From positions 62,001-126,000 of the forward strand of contig CAXXXY010000009.1 in the NCBI GenBank assembly GCA_963667515.2: DNA of 64,000 nt. The letters are read 5' to 3'. Within the stretch, counting starts at the first letter, position 1. Every line of letters begins with the position of its first letter. Under the pieces are notes generated by a model. That model was not told the DNA's origin. It did no database searches and was given only the letters and a program-made list of their open reading frames with translations. Below are positions 43,264 through 53,254 of this stretch, piece by piece. The position numbers and the translations under genes were made by a program. The stretch is from VYDC01 sp963667515. Its GTDB lineage: Bacteria > Chloroflexota > Dehalococcoidia > UBA2979.

Positions 43264-44856
43264 ATGACGAGCGGACGGGCGAACGCCTTCGACGTGGTGG
43301 TGGTGGGCGCGGGCACGGCGGGCTGCGTGCTGGCCGCGCGGCTCAGTGAGCAGCCCGGCCGGCGCGTCGCGCTGATCGAGGCGGGGCCCGACTTCGGCCT
43401 CGCTGACGGCGGCGGCTGGCCCGCCGAGATCGCGGGCGACCGCTGGGTCGCGCACGAGACCGCGTTCGACTGGGGCTACCACGCCCCGCTCTCGGGGCGC
43501 CCGCAGCCCTACCTGCGCGGTCGCGTGGTGGGCGGCTCCTCCGCGATCAACGCGCTCGGCATCAACTGGGGGCTGCGGCAGGACTACGACGGCTGGGCGG
43601 CGCGCGGCCTCGATGGCTGGGACTTCGAGGGGCTGCTGCCGGCCTTCCGGCGCGTCGAGCGGCTGGTCGAGGACGAGGGCACCGGCCCGGTCGAGCCCGC
43701 CGACGCCGAGCGCGGCCGCGCGGGCGCGCTGCCGGTCACGCGCATCGAGCGGCGCTCGCCGTACCTCGACGCCGTCGCCGCGGCGTGCGAGCGCGCGGGG
43801 CTGCCGCTGGTCGACCCGGCGGGGCCGAACGCGAAGGTCGGCTACGGCGCGATGACCCGCAACGCCATCGGCGGCCGCCGCGTGCACGCCGCGGCGGCCT
43901 ACCTCGACCCCGCGCGCGACCGGCCGAACCTCGACATCCTCGCCGACACCGAGGTCGATCGCATCGAGTGGGCGGGAGGACGCGCCGCCTCGCTGGCGGT
44001 GCGCGGGCCGGACGGCCCCGCCACGATCGAGGCCGATCGCATCGTGCTCGCGGCCGGCGCCGTCGGCAGCCCGATCCTGCTGCAGCGCTCGGGGATCGGC
44101 CCCGCCGAGGTCGTGCGCGCCGCGCTCGGGCCCGGCGCGCCGCTCCACGAGCTGCCGGGCGTGGGGCGGCGCCTGCTCGACCACTACGGCGTGCGCGTCG
44201 CCTTCGTCGCGAGCGGGGGCGCGCGGGCGCGGCTCGAGGCAGCGGGCGGAGTGCGGCGCGCCTCGATCACCGCGCGGCTGACCAGCGACCCGGCGCTCGA
44301 GGCCTACGACATCACGGTGTCGGCGGCGCAGGACCTCGACGGGCTGCTGCCGGTCGAGCGTGTCGAGGGCGCCGCCGAGGACGCGCTCGTGCTGCCGTTC
44401 ATCGCGTGGCACGTGCAGCCGCGCAGCGTCGGGCGCGTCGAGATCCGCTCGGCCGACCCGGCGGAGCCGCCGCTGATCGACCACGGCTTCGGCGCCCACG
44501 AGGACATCGAGTCGCTGGCGCGCGGCATCGAGTGGGCGCGGGAGCGCGCCCGCGACCCCGCGCTCGCCCCGTGGCTCGCGAGCGAGCTCGAGCCCGGCGC
44601 CGCCGTCGAGGGGGCGGCGCTGCGCGAGTGGGTGCGCGGCCACCTCAGCTTCTACTTCCACGCCGTCGGCACCTGCGCGATGGGGCCGGCGGAGGAGCCC
44701 GACGCCGTCGTCGACGCGACGGGGCGCGTGCGCGGCTTCGAGAACCTCTACGTCGCCGACGCCTCGGTGATGCCGAGCATCCCGCGCGGGATGATCCACC
44801 TCTCCGTCTACGCCGTCGCCGAGAAGCTCGCCGAGGCCTACGCGCGCCAGTGGTGA
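43264..44856 (+). CDS. GMC-family FAD-dependent oxidoreductase
   Basis: A 530-residue flavoprotein of the glucose-methanol-choline family. The FAD-binding N-terminus is FDVVVVGAGTAGCVLAARLSE with LIEAGP. The family signature near residue 80 is LRGRVVGGSSAINALGI. The second signature is LAAGAVGSPILLQRSGIGP. The catalytic histidine is in SFYFHAVGTCAMGP, and the end VADASVMPSIPRGMIHLSVYAVAEKLAE replaces the usual N-x-N residues after PSIP with M-I-H. It probably oxidises an alcohol; substrate unknown. The next two genes are also small-molecule enzymes. Confidence 0.9.
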   Translation: MTSGRANAFDVVVVGAGTAGCVLAARLSEQPGRRVALIEAGPDFGLADGGGWPAEIAGDRWVAHETAFDWGYHAPLSGRPQPYLRGRVVGGSSAINALGINWGLRQDYDGWAARGLDGWDFEGLLPAFRRVERLVEDEGTGPVEPADAERGRAGALPVTRIERRSPYLDAVAAACERAGLPLVDPAGPNAKVGYGAMTRNAIGGRRVHAAAAYLDPARDRPNLDILADTEVDRIEWAGGRAASLAVRGPDGPATIEADRIVLAAGAVGSPILLQRSGIGPAEVVRAALGPGAPLHELPGVGRRLLDHYGVRVAFVASGGARARLEAAGGVRRASITARLTSDPALEAYDITVSAAQDLDGLLPVERVEGAAEDALVLPFIAWHVQPRSVGRVEIRSADPAEPPLIDHGFGAHEDIESLARGIEWARERARDPALAPWLASELEPGAAVEGAALREWVRGHLSFYFHAVGTCAMGPAEEPDAVVDATGRVRGFENLYVADASVMPSIPRGMIHLSVYAVAEKLAEAYARQW

Positions 44857-44879
44857 CGGCGCGGGGCGGCCCTCGATCG

Positions 44880-45590
44880 TCAGCGGGCGGCGGGCGCTCC
44901 CGCGGGCCGCGAGGCGGGCTCGGCCCACGCCGCCAGCAGCTCGTCTGAGCGGCGCACCCAGCCGAAGCTCTGCTCGATGACGCGGCAGGTGGCGTCGCGC
45001 TCCTCGGGCGAGCGGGCGGCGGCGCAGTCCTCGACGAGCACGACGTCGAAGTCGCTCTGGTAGGCGTCTCGCGCCGTCGACTCCACGCACTGGCTCATCA
45101 CCACGCCCGTCACGAGCACCGTCGTCACGCCGAGGCCGCGCAGCCGCTCCTCGAGGTCGGTGCGCAGGAACGCCGAGTAGCGGCTCTTCGTGACGACGAG
45201 GTCGGCGGGCTCGGGCGCGAGATAGAGCTCGGCGCCCCACGTGCCGCGGCGGCAGGCGGCCGCCTCCCAGAGCTCGTCGTCGCTGGGCGCGCGGCCGCGG
45301 CCGACCGCCTCGTGCGGGGCGGGGTACATCTTCCGCTTCATGCGCGCGTTGGCCGGCGAGACGGTCTCGGGCGTCTGGTCCATCGCGATCCAGACGATGC
45401 GGGCGCCGTCCGCGCGCGCGCCGTCGAGGAAGGGCGCGAGCCGGCGCTCGACCATCTCGCGGTGCGCGGCGTCGGGCCAGCTGGGCGCGCGCACGCCGTC
45501 CTCGTGCACGAAGTCGTTCTGCACGTCGACGACCAGCACCGCGCTCGTGGCGGGCTCGGCGACCTCGGGCGGCAGCGGTGCTCGCTCCAT
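44880..45590 (-). CDS. Isochorismatase-family cysteine hydrolase
   Basis: A 236-residue hydrolase. The triad is visible: Asp in AVLVVDVQNDF, Lys in LVVTKSRYSAF and Cys in VTGVVMSQCVESTARDAY. The family includes isochorismatases, nicotinamidases and carbamoyl hydrolases; the second metal ligands of nicotinamidase are not evident. The start at 45590 (MERAPLPPEVAE) is chosen because TATCAT, a good -10 element, lies eight bases upstream (complement of 45598-45603), which would give a leaderless message. An ATG nine bases earlier overlaps that element. Convergent with the GMC gene. Confidence 0.82.
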   Translation of the reverse strand: MERAPLPPEVAEPATSAVLVVDVQNDFVHEDGVRAPSWPDAAHREMVERRLAPFLDGARADGARIVWIAMDQTPETVSPANARMKRKMYPAPHEAVGRGRAPSDDELWEAAACRRGTWGAELYLAPEPADLVVTKSRYSAFLRTDLEERLRGLGVTTVLVTGVVMSQCVESTARDAYQSDFDVVLVEDCAAARSPEERDATCRVIEQSFGWVRRSDELLAAWAEPASRPAGAPAAR

Positions 45591-45767
45591 CGCAGGCATG
45601 ATACGCCGCCGCTCGGCGCGTGCTGCGCTCACCGCTCGCGCGCGACCGGCGGCGGGCGCCGCGGGGCACGAGCGATTGCCGGGCGCGGGAGCGCATGGTA
45701 TCGCTAGCCCCGTCTGGCCACGGACGGCCCGACACATCCGCGAACGCTCTGCAACCAGGAGAAAAAG

Positions 45768-46760
45768 ATGAGGCTGGGGATTGGGCCGCTGGAGTTCGGG
45801 ATTCGTGAGGGTGGGGAGCTCGCGCGGGCGGCGGAGGCGGCAGGCTTCGACTCCGTCTGGAGCTCGCAGCCCTCGGGCTACGTGCGCCTCGCGGCGTACG
45901 CGCAGCAGACGGAGCGCGTGACGCTGGGGACCGCGGCGATCGTGCAGCCGCTGGCGCACCCGGTGCTGCACGCCTCCTCGGCTCGCGACCTTGCCGAGCT
46001 CTCGGGCGGGCGCACGATCATCGGCTACGGCTCGGGCGTGAAGCCGCAGCTCAACCGCTTCTTCGGCATCCACGGCGACCAGGCGGAGCACGCCGCGCCG
46101 CGCATGCGCGAGTTCCTGCAGCTGATGCGCGCGCTGCTGACCGCCGAGGAGCCCGTGCGCTGGGACGGGCGCTTCTTTCAGATGCAGGCGGGGCGGCCCG
46201 CGGCCTGCGAGTACCCCGTGCCGCTCTACCTCGCGGCGGTGAACCTGCACGCGCTGCGCGCGGCGGGCGACGCGGCGGACGGGCTGATCGGCCACCCGAT
46301 CAACAGCGTGACCTACCTGCGCGAGACGGTGCGACCCGTGATCGAGGAGCGGCTGGCGGCGCGCGGCCTCACCGCCGACGACTTCGACTTCACGAGCGAC
46401 GTGATCGCGGTGATCGACGACGACCCGGTGCGCGCGCGGCGCGACACGGCGGCGAACCTCGGCTTCTACCTCTCGCCGAGGGTCTTCGACTGCATCTTCG
46501 ACGCGGGCGGCTGGGAGACGGAGAAGCAGCAGGTGCGCGAGGCGTTCCGCGGCGGCTCGCTCGACGACGTCGCCGACGCGGTGACCGACCGCATGCTGGA
46601 GGCGTGCTGCCTCTACGGCACGGCCGCCGAGGTGCGCGACCAGCTCGCGCGCTACGAGGGGCTGCTGGACCAGGTGGTGCTCTTCGCGCCTCGACAGTCC
46701 GTCCCGCACGAGCGCCACATCGCGAACTACCGCAGCCTGATCGGCGCGTTCGCCCGCTAG
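45768..46760 (+). CDS. Luciferase-like (LLM-class) flavin-dependent oxidoreductase
   Basis: A 330-residue TIM-barrel oxidoreductase of the bacterial luciferase superfamily, using FMN or coenzyme F420. Typical parts are LARAAEAAGFDSVWSSQ, VTLGTAAIVQPLAHPVLHA, RTIIGYGSGVKPQLNRFFG and VPLYLAAVNLHALRAAGDAADGLIGHP. The methylene-tetrahydromethanopterin reductase-like C-terminus is present (CCLYGTAAEVRDQLARYEG). A strong CCAGGAGAAAAAG ribosome binding site precedes the ATG. Substrate unknown. Confidence 0.88.
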   Translation: MRLGIGPLEFGIREGGELARAAEAAGFDSVWSSQPSGYVRLAAYAQQTERVTLGTAAIVQPLAHPVLHASSARDLAELSGGRTIIGYGSGVKPQLNRFFGIHGDQAEHAAPRMREFLQLMRALLTAEEPVRWDGRFFQMQAGRPAACEYPVPLYLAAVNLHALRAAGDAADGLIGHPINSVTYLRETVRPVIEERLAARGLTADDFDFTSDVIAVIDDDPVRARRDTAANLGFYLSPRVFDCIFDAGGWETEKQQVREAFRGGSLDDVADAVTDRMLEACCLYGTAAEVRDQLARYEGLLDQVVLFAPRQSVPHERHIANYRSLIGAFAR

Positions 46761-47493
46761 CGGCGCCGTTACCCGCTAGCGGCGCTGGCAGCCGCTCTCG
46801 CCCGCCTCGTGCGCGGCGCGGCGCCCGGCCCGCTCGGCGCGCCTGCCGCCGCCCGCGCCCGCTGCCGATGATCGACCGTTCGGCCGGCGCGAGAGCGCGG
46901 GGCGCTCCGCGCGCCCTGCGCGCGCTGGCGGGCGGGGGAGACGATGCTGTGCGGGCGGGCCCTGAGTCGGGGCGCGGCGGCGGCGGCGCTGCTCGTGCTC
47001 GCGCTGGCGGCGGGCGGGCTGCTGCCGGCGCCGGTGCGCGCCCAGCAGGCGGGCGAGGCGTCGTGCCGCGTCCACGGTCGCGTGCTGGACCACGAGGCAC
47101 GGCCCGTCGCCGGCATCCACGTGCGGCTCGCGCGCGGCATCGAGCTGCTCAACGCCGCCACCGACGAGGACGGCCGCTACGACTTCGGCACGCAGCGCCT
47201 GATCACGCCTACGCCTGGCGCGCCCGCGCCCGCGCCCGCGCTCTCCGTCGAGCTGCTCGCCGAGCCCTACGAGGTGGGCGGGCTGCCGCCCTTCACCGTG
47301 CTCTACCGACAGCGCCCGCCGATCCTGCGCAGCGACACTTTCTCGGCGCCGGCCGGCGGCGAAGCGGGAAGCTGCGAGCGCGACTTCGCGCTGGGCGCGC
47401 TGCCCGCCGCCTACAGCTCGGTGGGCGCGCCCGAGACGCTGTGGCCCGACATCGTCGAGATCTACCGCCGCACGGAGGACGCCTGGCGGCTAG

Positions 47494-48545
47494 CTGTACT
47501 ACCCAGGAAGGTTGTTCACAGGCGGGAGGCGGGGACGGCCCCGCCGACGCCGCCGTGCGGTCGGCGGTGATTGTAGCGGTAGAGCTAGCGTGGGAGCTGG
47601 CGCAGCCGCTCGGCGTTGGAGCGGTAGGGGCGGGCGTAGGCCCACTCGTTCTGCAGGATCTGGATGAAACGCTCGGCTTTGCCGTTCGTCTGCGGGCGGT
47701 AGGGCCGCGTGTGCGACAGCCGCACGTCTGCGGCAGCGGCGGCGCCGTGGAAGCTGCGGGCGACGGTGTAGGCCTTCGCGTTGTCGGTCAGGACCCGGCG
47801 CACGCGCACGCCACGCCGGCGGAAGGCCGCGAGCGCCTGCTCGAGGAAGGCGGCGCAGCTCGCGCCACGCTCGTCGGGCAGGACGGAGACGTAGGCGTAA
47901 CGGCTGTGGTCGTCGACGGCGACGTGTAGGTACTCCAGCCCCAGCGAACGCCGCGAATGCGGCCCGGAGCGCGTCTCGGCGAAGCCAGGCGCCATTCGCT
48001 TGCCGCCGCCCTCGGGGACGCGCCCGAGCTTCTTCACGTCGAGATGCAGCAGGTCGCCGGGGGCGTCGTGCTCGTAGCGGACCGGCTCCCGGGTGACGCG
48101 GTGCAGGCGGTCGAGCCGGTTGAGGCCGCGGCGCCGCAGCACGGCGTAGACCGTGGAGCGGGCGACCCCGAGCGCCCACTGGATGCGATGCGGCCCGAAT
48201 CCCTGCGTGCGTCGCACGGCGCAGATGCGTCGCTCCAGCTCGGGCGGCGTGCGCCGGGGATGCGCGCGCGGGGCGGAGCTGCGGTCCTCGAGCCCTGCCG
48301 CTCCCTCCGCCCGGAAGCGCCCCAGCCACTTGGCAACGGTGTGGCGGGAGACGCGGAAGTGGCGAGCGACCTCAGCCTGGGGCCATCCGGCGTCCACTTC
48401 CCGCACGAGCTCGAGTCGGGTCAGCGGTGTCAGCCGCGCGTTACGATGGGCCATGAGGGTGTCCTCTCCTCGCTACTGCCGTGCTGTCACACACAGCAGC
48501 GGGCGAGGCCCCTCATCCTGTCAACAACCTACGTGGGAACTACAG
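47494..48545 (-). mobile_element. IS481-family insertion sequence, copy 3, complete (1052 bp)
   Basis: Ends CTGTACTACCC and CTGTAGTTCCC (inward), flanked by CTAG at 47490-47493 and 48546-48549. Bases outside CTAG differ on the two sides (G left, G right with C inside left), so the duplication is 4 bp here. It has a few substitutions relative to copies 1 and 2, one of them a nonsense change in the transposase. Confidence 0.94.
47585..48454 (-). pseudogene. IS481-family transposase with a premature stop
   Basis: Identical to the 312-residue copies except that the tryptophan codon in RQLPRWLYRYNHRRPH has become TAG (complement of 47585-47587), giving 289 residues. All three DDE residues are upstream of the stop, but the last 23 residues, including the conserved YNHRRPH block near the end of the rve domain, are lost. 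The enzyme is probably weak or inactive; the copy could still move with enzyme from the intact copies. Confidence 0.9.
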
Positions 48546-50296
48546 CTAGGCGAGGCGCTGGGCATCCCGCTCGCGGGGCGCGGCACGCTGCCCATCTACG
48601 CCTGGTGCGACGAGCTGCGGCTGGGCTGCCCGGTCGGCGAGCAGCCCGCCGAGCTCGCGCGCTTCATCGGCAGCCACTCGGACGGCTCCTACGTCACGCA
48701 GCGGCCCTTCATCGCCTTCGGCGCCGACACCAGCGCGCTTCAGCACGGCGGCCGCCCCGACAACCGCGAGTACCACGAGATCGGCCACCTCGCGCAGCAC
48801 CAGCTCTTCTCGCAGGCGCTGCCCCTGCACCCGGAGAACGCCAACCACGGCGGCTACTACCGCAACCCCTCCACCTCGGACTCGTGGGTGGAGGGCTTCG
48901 CCGAGTTCTTCTCGGCGATGGTGTCGAAGCACCAGGACGGCGACCCGGCGCCCGAGCGCTACCGGCTCTTCGGCGCGGACTTCGACATCGAGTTCGGGCA
49001 CCCGGCGTGGGAGTGGTCGGGGTGGTGGGAGGAGCTGGCGATCGCCGGCCTGCTGCTCGACTTCGAGGACGGCGACGCCGACTACCGCGATCGCACCGCC
49101 CGGCGCGCGCTGCGCGTGGGCACGCCGCACGCCAGCCCCGATCCGATCGGCGTGCTGATCGAGGGCAGCGTGACGAACGGCGGCGCCGACCCGATCGAGG
49201 GCGGCGAGGTGGTGCTGGAGCTGCTCGACTCCCGCGGCCGCGTCAGCTACCGCTCGGCGGGCCCGACGATTCCGGCACGGCTCGCCGCGGGGCAGGGCGG
49301 GCGCTACGCGATCCCGATCCCGGCGGCCGCCGTCTACGACCGGCTGCGCGTGACCGCGGGGCCGCTCCCGTCCGACGACGACGACCCGATCGACGTGACG
49401 CTCGCTGCGCTCATCGACGCGATCGGCGACTACCGCGGCGATCACCGCTTCGGCAACGGCCACGTCTTCGACGTGTCGGAGCTCTACGCGGCGCTCTCCG
49501 CGGCGTTCGGCGGCGGCGACCGCGACCGCGACGGCGTCGAGGACGTGGAGCAGCTGTTCGTGGCGCACGGCCTCTACGCCGACCTCGACGGCGATCGCGT
49601 GCGCGCCGGCGCCGGCGAGCGCGCGGGGCTGACGAGCCACCCCGCGTTCTACGACTTCCCGGCGCGCCGCCCGCGCGAGGACCTGGCCCCGCCGGCCGAG
49701 GGCCTGCTCGCGATCGACTCGGGCGGCGTCGCGACCCACGCCGTGGTGCACGTCGCCTACCCGCCGCCGCTCGATCGGCGCGGCTACGGCTACGTCGCCG
49801 CGATCGAGGACGGGCGCGTGCTGGTCGCCCCACCGGCGCGCGACGGCGGCGCCACCGTCACCGTCATCGCCTACGCCGAGGGCTTCCGCCCCGCCATCGC
49901 CGGTCGCTACACCGCCGACGAGCTGTGGCAGCGCTGGGACGCCGCGCCCGGCCAGTCCAGCCTCGCGCTCACCGTGACGCTCCGCCCCGAGGGCGCGCCC
50001 GACGACGACGCGGCCGCGCTCGCCGCGGGCGGGGACGACGGCGGCATCCCGCCGTGGCTGATCGCGGCGGCGGGCGCCCTCGGCGTGGCGACGGTCGCGG
50101 GCTACGGCTGGGGCGTGCACGCCTACCTCTCGGGCCGCTAGCGCGCTCACGCGGTCGGCGCGCGTCCCGCGCCCGGCCGTCGAGGTCGGCGCCCGCATCG
50201 GGGATTCCCGCGACCGCGCCTCTGAAGACCCCGAGAGCGGCGACCGATGATCCCTCCGGGGAGGGCGGCTCGCGCCCGTCCCGAGGGGGGGAACCA

Positions 50297-51517
50297 GTGA
50301 CACACGCTCGTCGAGTGCTCGCCGCCGCGCTGCCCGTGACCCGCGCCTCGCGCCCGCTGCTGGCGGGCGTCATCGCGGCGCTGGCCGCGCTCACGCTGCT
50401 CGCCGTGCCCGGGCCGAACGATGCGGCGCGCGCCGCCACCGAGCCAGGCGCCACCCTCTTCGCCGTGCCGCCGCCCGGCGGTGCCGTGCAGGGCGTCGCA
50501 GGGACGAGCGACCCCGCCGCACTGGCCCGCGCCCAGCTCTTCGACGTGCTCTCCATCAGCAGCTTCGAGGTGCTCGCTCAGCGCTTCTACGTCTACATCC
50601 CGGGCGCGCCCGCCGTGGTGAACAGCCTCACCTCCAGCCAGCTGAAGCCCGAGAGCATCGTCTGGCTGCGTCGCAGCGCCGCGGACGCGCGCTCGATCGC
50701 CTCGCCGTCGAGCGCGATGCGCGGCGCCCCGGAGCTGGCCGCGACCGCCCGGCTGCGGGTGCCCGTGGCCGGCGGCGCCACGCAGGGCCTCGCGGGCGTC
50801 TCCGCGCCCACCGAGCTCGTGGACGCCGTGCCGTTCGGCGTCACCTCCGTCACGCTCTTCGACTTCGCGCGGCAGCGCTTCCTCGTCTACGTCCCGGGCG
50901 CCCCTGCGCTCGTGAACACACTGGGCGCGGCCGAGCTGCAGCCGCACTCGATCGTCTGGGTGCGCCGCCCGATGGGCGACGTGACGCCGGGCGTGTCGCC
51001 GGGCGCCGTGGTCTCACTCGCGCCCTCGTCGCCGACCTTCGCGTCGGGTGGCAGCGGCGGCGGCTTCGGCGCGGCGCCTGCTCCGCCCGCGACCGGTGGC
51101 GGCGGGGGCGCGAGTGAGACCACGGCGCCCCCGCCGCCACCGAGCCCCACGGCGACGCCGAGCCCCACGGCGACGCCCGCCCCGACGGCGACGCCGAGCC
51201 CGACCGCGACGCCTACGCCGACGCCCACGCCTACCGCGACGCCGAGCCCCACGCCGACCCCGCCGGCCGGGCCGCAGGTCGCGCCTGACAGCGGCGGCTG
51301 GTCGATCGGGGTGAACGGCGCCACGGTGACCGTCTCCGGCGCGACCGCGCCCGCCGACGTGGTCGCCGCCGCCGAGGCCGCCAACGGCATGGGCGTGGCG
51401 CAGCGCGCCGTGCTCGGCGCCGGCGGCTGGCAGTTCTACGTGCCGGGCATCCCCGCGCTCAGCGACCTCGTCAGCGTAGGGCCGGGCAGCGTCTCGGCGC
51501 TCGTCTTCACGCAGTAG
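50297..51517 (+). CDS. Secreted three-repeat protein with Ser/Pro/Thr linker
   Basis: A 406-residue exported protein. A twin-basic N-terminus and hydrophobic segment (LLAGVIAALAALTLLAVPG) form the signal. Three repeats of about 75-85 residues follow, each ending in a similar strand pair: FYVYIPGAPAVVNSLTSSQL, FLVYVPGAPALVNTLGAAEL and, after the linker, WQFYVPGIPALSDL. Between repeats 2 and 3 is a disordered linker of PSPTATP units (about 265-325). No membrane anchor. Repeats of this kind occur in surface proteins of Chloroflexota, but I do not know a function. It lies behind the split metallopeptidase gene. Confidence 0.7.
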   Translation: MTHARRVLAAALPVTRASRPLLAGVIAALAALTLLAVPGPNDAARAATEPGATLFAVPPPGGAVQGVAGTSDPAALARAQLFDVLSISSFEVLAQRFYVYIPGAPAVVNSLTSSQLKPESIVWLRRSAADARSIASPSSAMRGAPELAATARLRVPVAGGATQGLAGVSAPTELVDAVPFGVTSVTLFDFARQRFLVYVPGAPALVNTLGAAELQPHSIVWVRRPMGDVTPGVSPGAVVSLAPSSPTFASGGSGGGFGAAPAPPATGGGGGASETTAPPPPPSPTATPSPTATPAPTATPSPTATPTPTPTPTATPSPTPTPPAGPQVAPDSGGWSIGVNGATVTVSGATAPADVVAAAEAANGMGVAQRAVLGAGGWQFYVPGIPALSDLVSVGPGSVSALVFTQ

Positions 51518-51564
51518 CGCGCGGCCGGCGCGGCCGAGCGGCGCGCGGAGCGCTCACGCCGAAC

Positions 51565-51620
51565 GCCCCGAGCGAGGGGCGCTCAGACGGAGGCCCCGAG
51601 CGCGGAGCGCTCAGACGGAG
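51565..51620. repeat. 28-bp tandem duplication over the SDR stop codon
   Basis: Units 51565-51592 and 51593-51620 match except for two bases. Each contains GAGCG/GGGCG words and ends in GCTCAGACGGAG. The second unit includes the stop codon (complement of 51611-51613) and last codons of the SDR gene; the first repeats them outside the gene. A local duplication is the simplest reading. The rest of the 93 bases between the two convergent genes holds nothing else. Confidence 0.7.
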
Positions 51621-52429
51621 GCGGTATAGCCGCCGTCCACGAGCATGTCGGCGCCTGTCATGAACGACGACTTGTCGCTCGCCAGGAATACGGCGGCGGC
51701 CGCGATCTCCTCGGGCGCGCCGAGCCGGCCGAGGATGTGCTTCGGCTCCAGGTAGCGCCGCGCGCGCTCCATGTTCCCGAACATCCCCAGCAGTCGCGGC
51801 GTCTCGACCGCGCCCGGCGAGAGGCTGTTGGCGCGGATCCCCTGCGCCGCATGGTCGAGCGCGATCACGCGCGTGAGGTGGATCAGCGCCGCCTTCGTCG
51901 CGCAGTACGCCGCCGAGCGGCCGAGCGCCACGTGCCCTAGCTGCGAGGCGATGTTGATCACGCTCCCGCCGCCCGACTCCGCCATGAGCGGGATCGCCGA
52001 GCGGCAGAGCAGGAAGGCGCCCGTCAGGTTCACGTCCAGCGAGCGGCGCCAGTCGTCGAGGTCGAGCTCGGTGACGAGCCCCGCGCCGCCCTCCCGCGTC
52101 GTGTTGTTCACGAGCGCGTGCAACGCCCCGTAGCGCTCGCGCGTGCTCTCGATCGCGGCGCGCACGCCGTCCGGGTCGGCGATGTCGCAGGCGACGGCGA
52201 TCGCGTCTGCGGCTGCGCCCGCGCCGGCGGCGCGCGTCTCGTCGGCGACTGCCTCGGCGGCGGCGCCGTCGATGTCGAGGCAGACGACGGCGGCGCCCTC
52301 GGCGGCGAAGGCGTGCGCGATCGCGCGCCCGATCCCGGCACCGGCGCCGGTCACGAGCGTGATCTTGCCCGCGAGTCGCGGGGCGCTCGTCGTGCTCGTC
52401 GCGCGCGTCTCCGCCTCGGTCTCCGCCAT
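51611..52429 (-). CDS. Short-chain dehydrogenase/reductase
   Basis: A 272-residue classical SDR. The cofactor motif TGAGAGIG is at 27-34, with an acidic residue after beta-2 (CLDIDG), which favours NAD over NADP. The structural NNxG motif reads VNNTTREGG, and the catalytic triad is S162, Y175 and K179 (YCATK). The substrate loop and C-terminal SFMTGADMLVDGGYTA are standard. The ATG at 52429 adds an 18-residue Ala/Thr/Glu-rich extension. It is followed upstream by the aldolase gene on the same strand, 92 bases away. Substrate unknown; a sugar or hydroxy-acid would fit the neighbours. Confidence 0.88.
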   Translation of the reverse strand: MAETEAETRATSTTSAPRLAGKITLVTGAGAGIGRAIAHAFAAEGAAVVCLDIDGAAAEAVADETRAAGAGAAADAIAVACDIADPDGVRAAIESTRERYGALHALVNNTTREGGAGLVTELDLDDWRRSLDVNLTGAFLLCRSAIPLMAESGGGSVINIASQLGHVALGRSAAYCATKAALIHLTRVIALDHAAQGIRANSLSPGAVETPRLLGMFGNMERARRYLEPKHILGRLGAPEEIAAAAVFLASDKSSFMTGADMLVDGGYTASV

Positions 52430-52521
52430 CGCCGGACCTCCCCCCTCCGCCCCCTTGGCGTGCCGCGATCGCGCGCGGTGCGCCGCGTGCTTCTCCCGGG
52501 GCGCACCGTCACGCCGGCGCG

Positions 52522-53196
52522 TCAGCGCGGCGTGGGCGCCCCGCCGCGCGCGAGCAGCATGACGCGCGCCGACTTCTCGAGCGCGGAGACGAGGCGCAGC
52601 GCGTCCCACGGGTCGTCGCCGCGCGCGTACGGGCCGTGGCCGCGCGTCACCACCACGGGCGTCTCGTGCAGCGCCTCGGCGACCGCCTCCGCCTGCGTCG
52701 CCCACTCCACGTCGATCACGGGCACGCGCCCGAGGAAGTGCCGCCCCTCGAGGTCGAGCGGCTCGATCGCGTCGCGCCCGGCGTCGAGCGAGAGCGCGAT
52801 CGTGCACCCGGGGTGGCCGTGGAGCACAGCGCGGACGCCAGGGTGCTCGCGGTAGATCGCGAGGTGCGTCGCGGTATCCGAGGAGGGCGCCCGCGCGCCC
52901 GGCGCGGTCCCGCCGTCGAGCGGCACCTCTACGAGATCGGTCGGCGCGAGCCGCCCGAGCATCGCCCCCGTCGCGGTGATCAGCATCGAGGCCGCTCGCG
53001 CGCCGCCGCTCTCCTCGCCGGCGCCGAGGCGCGCGCCGCCCTCGCCGCCGCCCTCCTCGCCGCCGCCATCCTCCGGCATACGACTAGAAACATTGCCGCC
53101 GTGGGAGTCGACGAGGCACTCGGCGTGGAAGAAGCGGGCGGCCTCGATCAGCGCCGCCGCCAGCTCGCCGCGCCCCCGGCCCTCGACCGCCGCCAT
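52522..53196 (-). CDS. Class II aldolase/adducin-family protein
   Basis: A 224-residue zinc-dependent aldolase of the fuculose-1-phosphate aldolase type. HGGNVSSRM near residue 32, ITATGAMLGRL, and the zinc ligands HGHPG (two His) and RGHGPYARG (third His) are visible; a catalytic acid would be in the SDTATHLAIYREHPGV region. A Gly/Glu-rich insertion follows NVSSRM (about 40-67), unusual for the family. It is divergent from mtnA with 58 bases between starts. Together they suggest a salvage shunt that splits ribulose-type phosphates into dihydroxyacetone phosphate and an aldehyde. Confidence 0.82.
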   Translation of the reverse strand: MAAVEGRGRGELAAALIEAARFFHAECLVDSHGGNVSSRMPEDGGGEEGGGEGGARLGAGEESGGARAASMLITATGAMLGRLAPTDLVEVPLDGGTAPGARAPSSDTATHLAIYREHPGVRAVLHGHPGCTIALSLDAGRDAIEPLDLEGRHFLGRVPVIDVEWATQAEAVAEALHETPVVVTRGHGPYARGDDPWDALRLVSALEKSARVMLLARGGAPTPR

Positions 53197-53254
53197 GCGC
53201 CGCCCCCCGCTCGCGCGGTGCCCCGAGCCCGACCGCGGACGCTAGCATGCCGTC

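Larger units (their letters stand above)
46944..50141 (+). pseudogene. Secreted, membrane-anchored zinc metallopeptidase-like gene split by IS481
   Basis: Parts 46944-47493 and 48550-50141 join in frame (junction AWRLGEALG) to 713 residues if the element and one CTAG are removed. Residues 1-33 are a signal peptide. A carboxypeptidase-regulatory-like domain follows (CRVHGRVLDHEARPVAGIHVRL). The peptidase core has YHEIGH with H259, E260 and H263, and a likely third zinc ligand in DSWVEGFAEFF (E298 or E302), a gluzincin pattern. Later come two calcium-binding-like loops (DRDRDGVED, DLDGDRVRAG) similar to dockerin or EF-hand repeats, and a C-terminal membrane helix LIAAAGALGVATVAGYGW. As it stands only a secreted 184-residue stub is made. 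Confidence 0.85.

Noticed and set aside
47957..51517. A plus-strand frame of about 1190 codons running from the IS into the secreted repeat protein
   Set aside because: It crosses a mobile element and another gene in a different frame; only its last 406 codons, from the GTG at 50297, look like a real protein.
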